A DNA stretch of 56,032 nucleotides. It comes from Methanomassiliicoccales archaeon. GTDB taxonomy: Archaea > Thermoplasmatota > Thermoplasmata > RBG-16-68-12 > SOIM01. Numbering within the stretch: position 1 is the first letter of the stretch; the number at the start of each line of letters is the position of its first letter. The translations under genes were made by a program, and so were the position numbers. Below the pieces are notes generated by a model that worked only from the letters and a program-made list of their open reading frames with translations, did not search any database and was not told the DNA's origin. The stretch is taken from positions 1 to 56,032 of the forward strand of contig JAUVGH010000011.1 in NCBI GenBank assembly GCA_030593885.1, given 5' to 3'. This document shows positions 49,601-56,032 of the stretch, in pieces.

Positions 49601-51549
49601 ACGGCTGAAGAACTCGGTCCAGTGGGTATCCTTCCGATCCCGCCTGATACGCTCCAATTCGCCATGATTGGTCCTATTGCATTCCCTTTGGAGTCATAAG
49701 CAATGACGTTGAACAACTGGACATCGTCCGTCGTCAGGGTCCCAGGGTCCCTTGGGTCGATGCCGATCCTTGTGGCATTGCCTGCCAGAACGTTCACCAG
49801 TGTGTAGTTCGAGATCGTATCGGCCGTGTTGTTGCAGTATACTCTCCATGTGCCGACCATTCCCGGATCATAGACTCCGAATACATCCACCGTCCCCCAA
49901 GGATCATCCGTTTCCCATTTGTCGGTGAAGGGGGTCGTGTGATGGAATACATCATGTCCAATTGCGTCCAGATCCACCCATTCATCCGTGGTCCCTGTCC
50001 AAGTTGGGACTGCCATGTGGATGTGATCAAGAGTGCCAAAGAACTGGTAGGTCACACTCATGTTCAAGAGCGTTGGGCTGAGCATCGGGTCAGTGGTGGT
50101 CAGGTTCGCCCTGAACCTGATTGCTGGATTTGGGATTGACTGTAGACTGCCTCCTGAGAATATCTCTGTCCATGACGTGCCCGAATCTGTTGAGTACCAG
50201 TATGAGACATTGGTTCCCGGCACGACGTTCTCATTTGAGTTGAATGTTTCCCAACCCACCCAATTGTTCGGTGCCAGGTCCTCAGTTTCAACATGTCCTT
50301 CAGATGCATGAGCTTGATAGTCGATACTCACTTCTTCCAGTACTGGTTTCACGGTCCTGTTGAGCGTGTCCATCTCAACTTTGTACTGTATGCACCTGCT
50401 GGGCGGAGAGGTGATCTGTGACCCACCAGGTGAAGCATAACTCGCAGACCATACAGACCAACCGCCAGAGCAGTCACCTGAGCGGGTCTGAACTGTCATA
50501 CTCGTCTGCCCAGGGACTGTCGAGTTCCAACTGATGTTGCCCCAATTGACCAAGAACCCTGCATCTGAGACCCTCGATACGAAGGTCCCGTTCGCCAATC
50601 CACCCTCCAGGGTGATGTAGTCCAAATGAAGTCTGGGACGGCTGCCTGGGACCGATGATTCTTTGCTATGGAAGAATTTCTCATTTATCGGTGGGTTGAT
50701 CTCGAGAGGAATGAGAATCAAACCATAGTTGGGCTCAGTACCATTTTGCCAATCTCCGAAGAGTTGAGTAATGTCCCAGTAATACCAGTTGGTCTGATCT
50801 TGTATTGAATATACGGTATCTTCAGGAACGGGATTGAAGTCTCCCCCATCTATTGTCCAGAGAACCGACCCATCTCTGGACCTGTATGTGACACCGTCAT
50901 TACTCACAGAATCGTCGCCACTTCCCTCAAGCCATGACGCATTTACCTGATGGACTGACACATTCAGAGGTTGTGCTGAATTTGAGTTTTCCAGTTTCAG
51001 CATGAGCTGAGCCGATGTTATCAAGTCATATGTTTGCAGAGAAGTCAGATTGAATTCGATAATCGGCCTCTTTTGATCCACAGGTTCCACGTTCAGTGTT
51101 GCTGACACCCCATAGTTCCTGTTCGTGAAGCCTCCGTTGAGGTAGGCGTCCTTTCCTCCTATAGCGGAGATTATGAACTCAGCCCATTGAGGTGTGCCAG
51201 CTGAATTTGTGTTCATCAATGTCACATTTCCCGGATCATTGACTACGTCCATGTTGAGAAGTGCAGATCCTTGCTGAAAATCGCTCTGCGATGTGTCAAT
51301 GAACCTGCTGGAATATCTTTGGAGTGTTACGTTGCTTGCAGACAAGCTCACATTGTTGGATGTGTAATTGGCCGGATTCTGGAAGTCCCAAGTGGCTGTT
51401 GTCGTTCCATCGCCATTGTCAACGAGCAGGGGATCTCCTGAAGAAAGATCGACAAAAGACAAGAGATTGGACAGGACCATCAAGGCTAGGACTATGCTTA
51501 AGATGGCTCTTCTACTTCGAGGAGGGTTTCCTTCTTTGCTTTGAGGCAT
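46612..51549 (-). CDS. Giant surface protein with Ig-like and cadherin-like repeats and cytoplasmic roadblock-like tail
   Basis: 1645 residues from ATG 51549, ahead of a signal anchor (RRAILSIVLALMVLSNLLSFV); the open frame starts 19 codons earlier. It has an N-terminal DNRLRE-type stalk (GGKDAYLNGGFTNRNYGVS, IIEFNLTSL, WYYWDITQLFGDWQNG), beta domains, two Ig-like repeats plus a diverged third (units beginning ...GIDPRDPGTLTTDD, ...GIEPWSPGTLTADE, ...VQPDNITLLIGD), and five or six cadherin-like repeats (each ending VPVNDAP-like). Membrane helix WSLIVAVLLSVILVLF is followed by the cytoplasmic domain (AFLIYRNGSLIHHTVVG; DRKIALERGEHVFLAVVYHG) and an acidic tail. TATA element GCCTTATATCCG (51617-51628). 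Translationally coupled to the next gene. Confidence 0.85.
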   Translation of the reverse strand: MPQSKEGNPPRSRRAILSIVLALMVLSNLLSFVDLSSGDPLLVDNGDGTTTATWDFQNPANYTSNNVSLSASNVTLQRYSSRFIDTSQSDFQQGSALLNMDVVNDPGNVTLMNTNSAGTPQWAEFIISAIGGKDAYLNGGFTNRNYGVSATLNVEPVDQKRPIIEFNLTSLQTYDLITSAQLMLKLENSNSAQPLNVSVHQVNASWLEGSGDDSVSNDGVTYRSRDGSVLWTIDGGDFNPVPEDTVYSIQDQTNWYYWDITQLFGDWQNGTEPNYGLILIPLEINPPINEKFFHSKESSVPGSRPRLHLDYITLEGGLANGTFVSRVSDAGFLVNWGNISWNSTVPGQTSMTVQTRSGDCSGGWSVWSASYASPGGSQITSPPSRCIQYKVEMDTLNRTVKPVLEEVSIDYQAHASEGHVETEDLAPNNWVGWETFNSNENVVPGTNVSYWYSTDSGTSWTEIFSGGSLQSIPNPAIRFRANLTTTDPMLSPTLLNMSVTYQFFGTLDHIHMAVPTWTGTTDEWVDLDAIGHDVFHHTTPFTDKWETDDPWGTVDVFGVYDPGMVGTWRVYCNNTADTISNYTLVNVLAGNATRIGIDPRDPGTLTTDDVQLFNVIAYDSKGNAIGPIMANWSVSGGIGRIPTGPSSSAVFDATTPGMGNVTADDGTGHSNTTNTFQVITGSRASVGIEPWSPGTLTADEHVNLTAYEYDGDGNQIGTAFVAWTANGGIGTITPGPSTTSTFDATMAGIGTASIDDGFGHTNTSDTITVIAGDLASIMVQPDNITLLIGDFQNFTATGYDSDGNEVALIGPLWNTNAGNITSSSPTHATLKAQDTENLNGWIQVTAVNQDNITGIANLEVVEVNVMPTIVGTIPNQVKPEDYGTWILDLSSYASDPQDSLAELMWSLTDHDPSLTTVTGNDIVGNHLITITTVPDAFGTDDLMVWLRDSDGYVDAQTLSITITSVNDRPIIQSITPFTIHYGEPYTYYFYDYVSDVETARENLTLSSDDPGRISFNGLWGTFTYPEELLDTTVYSIVTVEDEHGGQMSTVLAISISDDFVPVLIKELPDVVLFEGQEVNDRFNLDDYFDDPDQDSLFYTSGNIHTEITIHENHSVDFKAPEDWFGVETVSFRGVDPENARAEDIVLVTVLPVNDPPTISGVPDLMVHYEDPARPFYSYTFDLAPYIEDVDNQTPELFISTDDPTHIFFNSSVNTVMEVHYPESMSGLTIVVRITVSDGLAEAYQDIQIAVTDNWPPEVASIIPDYSFFEDTTLPNAFSIAICFADNDADTLTYSSVSSNVTATINSSTFLVSFSSTQDWFGQEYVTFRATDPYGAIAEQTARITVIPVNDAPYVLDIPDMTIQKDQIFTLDLSDYVFDIDNDFSDLIIFASGEHGKASVALAGSILILNYPFEGTDTIQIDVSDGNKTAFGSFNVRIVGPPPPSVWDQILWPWSLIVAVLLSVILVLFSRGFFSRIHIDEAFLIYRNGSLIHHTVVGKQTDIDEDIFSNMLTAIQEFIRDSFKEVEDAPVKQIDFGDRKIALERGEHVFLAVVYHGRETPKNLRPIKDVIEEIEIEYADELEDWDGFLQRFSGVDSILCKHLEDLKKGQSTEDIEHLNGNNKNGAIEESEYEEAKGEDGSQEESL

Positions 51550-51616
51550 GTTATTCACACATTCCCTCCGGCTCGTGGAACGTTCAGCTTCTGCTCTCTG
51601 CAACATACTCAGGGCT

Positions 51617-51628
51617 CGGATATAAGGC
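51617..51628 (-). promoter_or_regulatory. TATA box between giant surface genes
   Basis: Minus-strand GCCTTATATCCG predicts a start near 51596 and a leader of about 46 bases for the 1645-residue protein. So the second and third giant genes form one unit, separate from the gene at the right edge. Confidence 0.45.
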
Positions 51629-51781
51629 TAGTTTCAGGAATACCATGGGTGAGAATCATTTGTGATATTCGGGATGTCTTGCTGTGGATTCGTTGTGAAG
51701 ATGGCGGCATCTCTCTGAATCGATGAACGTATCGTTCGGCTGAGGTTCTGACCCGCCTGCTGTTCTCCGTTTCTCTCCGTC

Positions 51782-54700
51782 TTATGCCTTGAGATGCTTC
51801 TCTATTATCTCCCCAACTCCGGAGAATCCGCTTGATGATCCATCTGCGCTCTCAATCGTTTCCGAGTATCCCTTTTCGATCTCTTCTATGGCATTCTTTA
51901 TCGGCTGGACGTTTCTCGCGTTCTCGTGACCGGTGTAGACGACTGCAAGGTAGACGCTCTCCCCCCTCTCGATCATTATCTTACGGTCTCCAAACTCAAT
52001 CCTATTCACTGGAGAGTCCTCGACCGCAATGAAGGAGTCATTGATGAATGACTGGATGGCTGTTAGCATCCCTGAGAATAGGTCCTTGTCGATTTCTGTC
52101 TCTCTTCCGATGGTTGTGTGTGCAATCAACATCCCGTCTGCGTGGATCAGGAAAGCCTCGTCGATGTATATCTTCCCCAGGAACTGCCTGGCTAGGAGGA
52201 CTGCTATCACCAAGGCAAGGATAGCCACTAGCAAGAGCCACGGCCAATAGATCTGATCCCAGATAGTCGGAGCAGGGGGACCGACAACCCTGACGTTGAA
52301 CGATGTAAAGGTGGTCTTGTTCCCGTCACTGACTCTCAACTGCACAGTGTAGTCTCCTTCTTTGTCGAAGATGAAGATGACGTAAGAACCGGCCACAGTG
52401 ATCGTGGCATCCGGGTGTACACTCACGATTGAAATGTCCAGTTCGGAGAAAGTGTTGTCTACGTCAAAGACGTGGTTGAGAAGATCCAGGGTGTGGACAG
52501 CTCCTTCGGCTGTCTCTTGATCCGGGATAGGGGGATTCACAACTGGCGCGTCATTCACAGGAATCACGGTGACCCGTATCGTCTGCTCCACAACTGCGCC
52601 CTGAATGTCCATTGCTCTGAAGGTGACTAACTCGAATCCAGACCAGTTGGCTGCGGATGAGAAAGAGACAATCGATGTCGTCTCGTCAATCTCTACAAAG
52701 ACGTTGTTGGATATGCTTGAGTATGACAGCTCATCCCCTTCCGGGTCAATGAAGTGATTGTCCAGGTCGAATGCATTGCCAAGCGGAATGTCCTCGTGCA
52801 GTTCATAATCTGGTATTGGCGACGATATCTCCGGCGGCCAATTCTCCAGTATGGTGATGTTGATGTCTTGGTATGCTTGACTTGAGTTGTCGGAGATGGT
52901 GATCCTGACCACAACCGTTTGCCCTTTCATGCTCTCGGGATAGTGGATCTCCATGATCGAGTTCTTCGAACTGTTGAAGAAGATGTGGGTAGGGTCGTCA
53001 GTTGATATGCTCAATTCTGAGAGGGGGTTGTCCTCGTCGTAGATGTAGGGCTCCAAATCGAAGGTGTAATTGTAGTTGGGTCTGGAAGGATCGTCGTAGT
53101 GAACTACCATGTCTGGAATTCCGGAAATAGAGGGAGCGTCGTTCACCGGCATCACCGTGACCAGAACGATATCCTCGGCCCTTGCGTTGTAAGGATCTAT
53201 CGCTCTGAAAGATACGGTTTCCACACCGAACCAGTCATCAGGTGCTATGAAGTCGACCGAATGGTTCTCATGGATGACTATCTGGGTGTTCACATTTCCG
53301 CTCGAGTAGTAGAGACTGTCCCCGTCCGGATCATCGAAGTAGTCATCCAGGTCGAAGTAATCTCTGGCCACTTCTCCTTCGAAGATGAAGACATCTGGTA
53401 GCTCCCTAACCAGTACGGGCACATAATCCTCCGAAACGGTTATCGCCAGCACTGTCGTCCTCCACCCGCCATCACCATCATACACCGTCACTTCCGGATA
53501 TACCGTTTGACCGTTGAACTCCTCAGGGTATGTGAACGTGCCCCAGAGCCCAGCAAATGACACATATTGGGGTTGAGAACTCTCCAGCACGAGCTCCTCT
53601 TTGGGTGTTTCCACATCCTCTACGTAATCGTAGAAATAATATGTGTACGGCACGTCATAGTGAACGGTGAACGGCGTAATGCTGTGGATTATCGGGTTAT
53701 CGTTGACCGGAGTTATATTCACCCAGAATTCCTGACCATCTACCTGTCCATCGCTGTCCCTCAGCCATATGGTCATCTCGTCGCTCCCGTAGGCGTCCTT
53801 CACTGTGGTGAACATGATTATGTGGTTACCTATTACCTCATCTCCAGATATTGTGATCAGGGAAGGGTCATTCTCCGTGAAGAACCAGGTCAGGTCTGAT
53901 AGGGGGTCCTGTGGGTCGCTCGCAAAAGATGAGAGATCGAGTGTCCAACTGCCATAGTCCTCCGGCCTTTGCTGACTGGGTATTGTACCCACTATGTTCG
54001 GTTTCACATTCACGGCCGCAACATCTATCGTCGAATTGGCAGTCACGTTGTTCTGGAGTACGGCTGTGACCCTTATCCACCCGTTTGACAACTCGGTGTC
54101 TTGGGCATGGAGCATGACTCCGTCAGCCGAGGAGTTAACGATGGTGCCCGCGTTCGTTTCCCAGACCGGACTGATGAGGGGGAGGCTATTCCCATCTGAA
54201 TCGTATCCTTCCGCAGTGAAGTTCTGGTACTCTTCGGTGAGCAATATCACGCTGGGTGGATTAAGAAGGATCGTGGCCAGCTGACCTGCAATAACAGGTA
54301 TCAGATCGGTAGTGTTCGTAAGCCCCATTCCATCGTCGATTGTGATCGTTCCAACGCCAACGGTGGTCGCATCAAAGACCGATGTCTGGGAGGGACCGAC
54401 CGGTATTGAACCAATCCCGCCACTGACGGACCATGACACAGTTGCTGGTCCGATCCGATTCCCATCCGAATCATACAAATATGCAGCGAAATTCACGTTA
54501 TCGTCTGTGGTCAGAGTTCCAGGGCTCCAAGGATCTATGCCAATTCGGTTCGTGGCACCTAGTATCACCGTGATGAGATCCGTTGTGTTTGTGTGCCCAA
54601 GACCATCATCAATTGAGACCGTTCCAACACCCACTGTTGTCGCATCAAAGGTTGACGTTGTGGAAGGTCCAGGCGTTATCGTTCCAATGCCTCCATTAAC

Positions 54701-56032
54701 CGTCCAACTTACATTCACGGTTCCGATTTGATTTCCATCGCCATCGAAATCGTACGCCGTCAGGTTCACACTCTCGTCTGCCGTTAGGGTGCCAGGGCTC
54801 CAGGGCTCAATGCCTACTCGACTCCGGGCCCCCGCGACCACTTGAATGATGTTAGTTGTATTCGAATGTCCATTTCCATCGTCTGCGCTCACGGTACCCA
54901 GGCCGGGTGTTGTTGGATCGAACAGAGCTGAGGAACTCGGTCCGATTGGTATGGTGCCAATTCCTCCAGAGACGCTCCAATTCGCCCCAATTGGACTAAT
55001 GGAATTGCCTTTGGAATCATATCCAGTGGAGTTGAAGAACTGTGAGCTATCTGTTGTCAGAATCCCAGGATCCCACGGACTAATTCCCATTCTCGCTAAG
55101 CTACCGACTAACACATTGACAACGGTGAAGTTCGAGACCGAATCATTCGAGTTGTTGCAGTAAACCCTCCAGACTCCTACCATACCTGGGTAGTAAAGAC
55201 CCGAAGCGTTGACCAAACCCCAGGGGTCGTCCGTTTCCCACTTCTCAACGAACGGTGTTTGATGATGGTATGCATCGTGGCCAAGGGCGTCAAGGTCGAC
55301 CCATTCATCAGTCGTACCGGTCCATGTCGCCAGAGACATGTGAATGTGATGAAGAGGTCCAATGACCACGTACCGGAGATTCATTTCTAGAAGAGTCGGT
55401 GTCACTGAAGTATTCGTCGTTTCCAGATTTGCCCTGAACCTGATCCGCGGTATGGGGGTGGCACTCAGATTGTCTCCAGGATTAAGATTGGTCCAGTTGG
55501 ATCCCGAATCAACGGAGTACCAGAAAGTTATCGTCGTTTCTGCTGGTGAGACCATGGTTGCGTTGAAAACCTCCCAACTCCCAACATTGGACGGTATGAA
55601 GTCCTCTGTTTCCACGCTTCCTCGTAAGTAATACATCAAGAAGCTGACATCAACCTCAAACAGGGCAGGAGTATAGGCCGTGTCAAGAGTTCTGAGATTC
55701 GCTCTGTACTGAATGTATCTGGCAGAGGGGCTTGATATGGTTTCTCCGCCTGAAATGGTTAACTCGCTCGACCAACTGCTCCAAGTGCCATCGATTGTTG
55801 GGGAAGAACCCGTCCTTATCTGCAAAGATATGCTGGTGGCAGCTGTCGGTATGTTCTCTCCCCATGATATGCTATTCCAGACGGCCGAGCTTCCCGCATC
55901 ATATATCAAAGAAGTTAGGTTGCCCAGGGGGATGTACTCATACGCGCCCATGATGCTGATATTGTCTACGCTCAGGCTAGCAGTCACATCGTTGAACGTA
56001 TCCACCTGCAGATGAAACTGAAAGCTGATCTC
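51782..56032 (-). CDS. Giant surface protein, N-terminus cut off by the window edge
   Basis: 1416 residues are visible; the frame is open to the last base, so the start and signal peptide lie outside the window (the in-frame GTG at 56005 is internal). It is paralogous to the neighbour on its left: beta domains, then three strong Ig-like repeats plus a diverged fourth (ARMGISPWDPG, RVGIEPWSPG, RIGIDPWSPG, ATILLNPPSVI), cadherin-like repeats (IVGTIPSQQRPEDYGSW; VPVNDAP ends), membrane helix (WLLLVAILALVIAVLLA) and the cytoplasmic roadblock-like domain (AFLIHADGMLIAHTTIG; FSGMLTAIQSFINDSF; DRKIMIERGESVYLAVVYTG; VQPIKNAIEEIE). It has one Ig repeat more than the neighbour. Confidence 0.85.
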   Translation of the reverse strand, partial: EISFQFHLQVDTFNDVTASLSVDNISIMGAYEYIPLGNLTSLIYDAGSSAVWNSISWGENIPTAATSISLQIRTGSSPTIDGTWSSWSSELTISGGETISSPSARYIQYRANLRTLDTAYTPALFEVDVSFLMYYLRGSVETEDFIPSNVGSWEVFNATMVSPAETTITFWYSVDSGSNWTNLNPGDNLSATPIPRIRFRANLETTNTSVTPTLLEMNLRYVVIGPLHHIHMSLATWTGTTDEWVDLDALGHDAYHHQTPFVEKWETDDPWGLVNASGLYYPGMVGVWRVYCNNSNDSVSNFTVVNVLVGSLARMGISPWDPGILTTDSSQFFNSTGYDSKGNSISPIGANWSVSGGIGTIPIGPSSSALFDPTTPGLGTVSADDGNGHSNTTNIIQVVAGARSRVGIEPWSPGTLTADESVNLTAYDFDGDGNQIGTVNVSWTVNGGIGTITPGPSTTSTFDATTVGVGTVSIDDGLGHTNTTDLITVILGATNRIGIDPWSPGTLTTDDNVNFAAYLYDSDGNRIGPATVSWSVSGGIGSIPVGPSQTSVFDATTVGVGTITIDDGMGLTNTTDLIPVIAGQLATILLNPPSVILLTEEYQNFTAEGYDSDGNSLPLISPVWETNAGTIVNSSADGVMLHAQDTELSNGWIRVTAVLQNNVTANSTIDVAAVNVKPNIVGTIPSQQRPEDYGSWTLDLSSFASDPQDPLSDLTWFFTENDPSLITISGDEVIGNHIIMFTTVKDAYGSDEMTIWLRDSDGQVDGQEFWVNITPVNDNPIIHSITPFTVHYDVPYTYYFYDYVEDVETPKEELVLESSQPQYVSFAGLWGTFTYPEEFNGQTVYPEVTVYDGDGGWRTTVLAITVSEDYVPVLVRELPDVFIFEGEVARDYFDLDDYFDDPDGDSLYYSSGNVNTQIVIHENHSVDFIAPDDWFGVETVSFRAIDPYNARAEDIVLVTVMPVNDAPSISGIPDMVVHYDDPSRPNYNYTFDLEPYIYDEDNPLSELSISTDDPTHIFFNSSKNSIMEIHYPESMKGQTVVVRITISDNSSQAYQDINITILENWPPEISSPIPDYELHEDIPLGNAFDLDNHFIDPEGDELSYSSISNNVFVEIDETTSIVSFSSAANWSGFELVTFRAMDIQGAVVEQTIRVTVIPVNDAPVVNPPIPDQETAEGAVHTLDLLNHVFDVDNTFSELDISIVSVHPDATITVAGSYVIFIFDKEGDYTVQLRVSDGNKTTFTSFNVRVVGPPAPTIWDQIYWPWLLLVAILALVIAVLLARQFLGKIYIDEAFLIHADGMLIAHTTIGRETEIDKDLFSGMLTAIQSFINDSFIAVEDSPVNRIEFGDRKIMIERGESVYLAVVYTGHENARNVQPIKNAIEEIEKGYSETIESADGSSSGFSGVGEIIEKHLKA

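Overview
This window is archaeal and most likely from the Thermoplasmatota (a Thermoplasmata-type euryarchaeon), probably an uncultivated heterotroph rather than a methanogen. The archaeal markers are a thermosome, an archaeal 20S proteasome beta subunit very like the Thermoplasma one, the termination factor aCPSF1/FttA, archaeosine synthase ArcS, tRNA methyltransferase Trm56, two tRNA genes with bulge-helix-bulge introns, and TATA boxes about 26 bases ahead of many starts, which often makes transcripts leaderless. DUF835 proteins, PEF-type sorting signals and giant Ig/cadherin-like surface proteins point the same way. No rRNA, CRISPR array or intact insertion sequence was seen.

Layout. 1-3.5 kb: a tight operon of two thiolase-fold proteins and two DUF35 Zn-ribbon/OB proteins. 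3.5-7.7 kb: a GT-C type membrane glycosyltransferase with inserted Ig-like domains, a DEDD exonuclease and an acyl-CoA dehydrogenase. 7.7-12.4 kb: a 1403-residue TPR protein ending in a B-box-like zinc module, and a small divergent gene. 12.4-14.6 kb: an intron-containing tRNA-Gly, a candidate 27-residue microprotein unit with its own promoter and terminator, and arcS. 14.7-19 kb: a secreted EF-hand-like protein, a STAND ATPase with a winged helix and TPRs, and two DUF835 proteins. 19-23.8 kb: a housekeeping block (thermosome; psmB-aCPSF1 operon; small winged-helix protein). 23.8-26.5 kb: a transposase scrap and a three-gene operon of a KaiC-like ATPase, a KaiC-like/degenerate-GTPase fusion and an intact Ras-like GTPase. 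27-33.7 kb: PRC-barrel protein, SerK-like kinase, membrane OB protein, Trm56-HD fusion, secreted beta-helix protein, a toxin-antitoxin pair, and an NPF-rich membrane protein with its HTH partner. 33.8-41.6 kb: a membrane-anchored protein with TNGLING repeats, small membrane proteins, an ABC exporter and a divergent HTH regulator. 41.6-56 kb: tRNA-Asn with a 15-nt intron, then three giant tandem surface proteins transcribed leftward; the third runs off the right edge.

How the parts may work together. The strongest theme is cell-surface display coupled to cytoplasmic nucleotide switches. The three giant proteins each have one membrane helix near the C-terminus and a homologous cytoplasmic tail that looks like a roadblock/longin-type domain. 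The window also encodes a Ras/MglA-like GTPase in an operon with two KaiC-like proteins. MglA-type GTPases are known to work with roadblock proteins, so a surface-to-GTPase connection is a reasonable but untested inference. The second theme is acyl-CoA chemistry: acyl-CoA dehydrogenase plus two thiolase/DUF35 pairs that lack the classic thiolase Cys and His, which suggests aldolase-like or other non-thiolytic chemistry.
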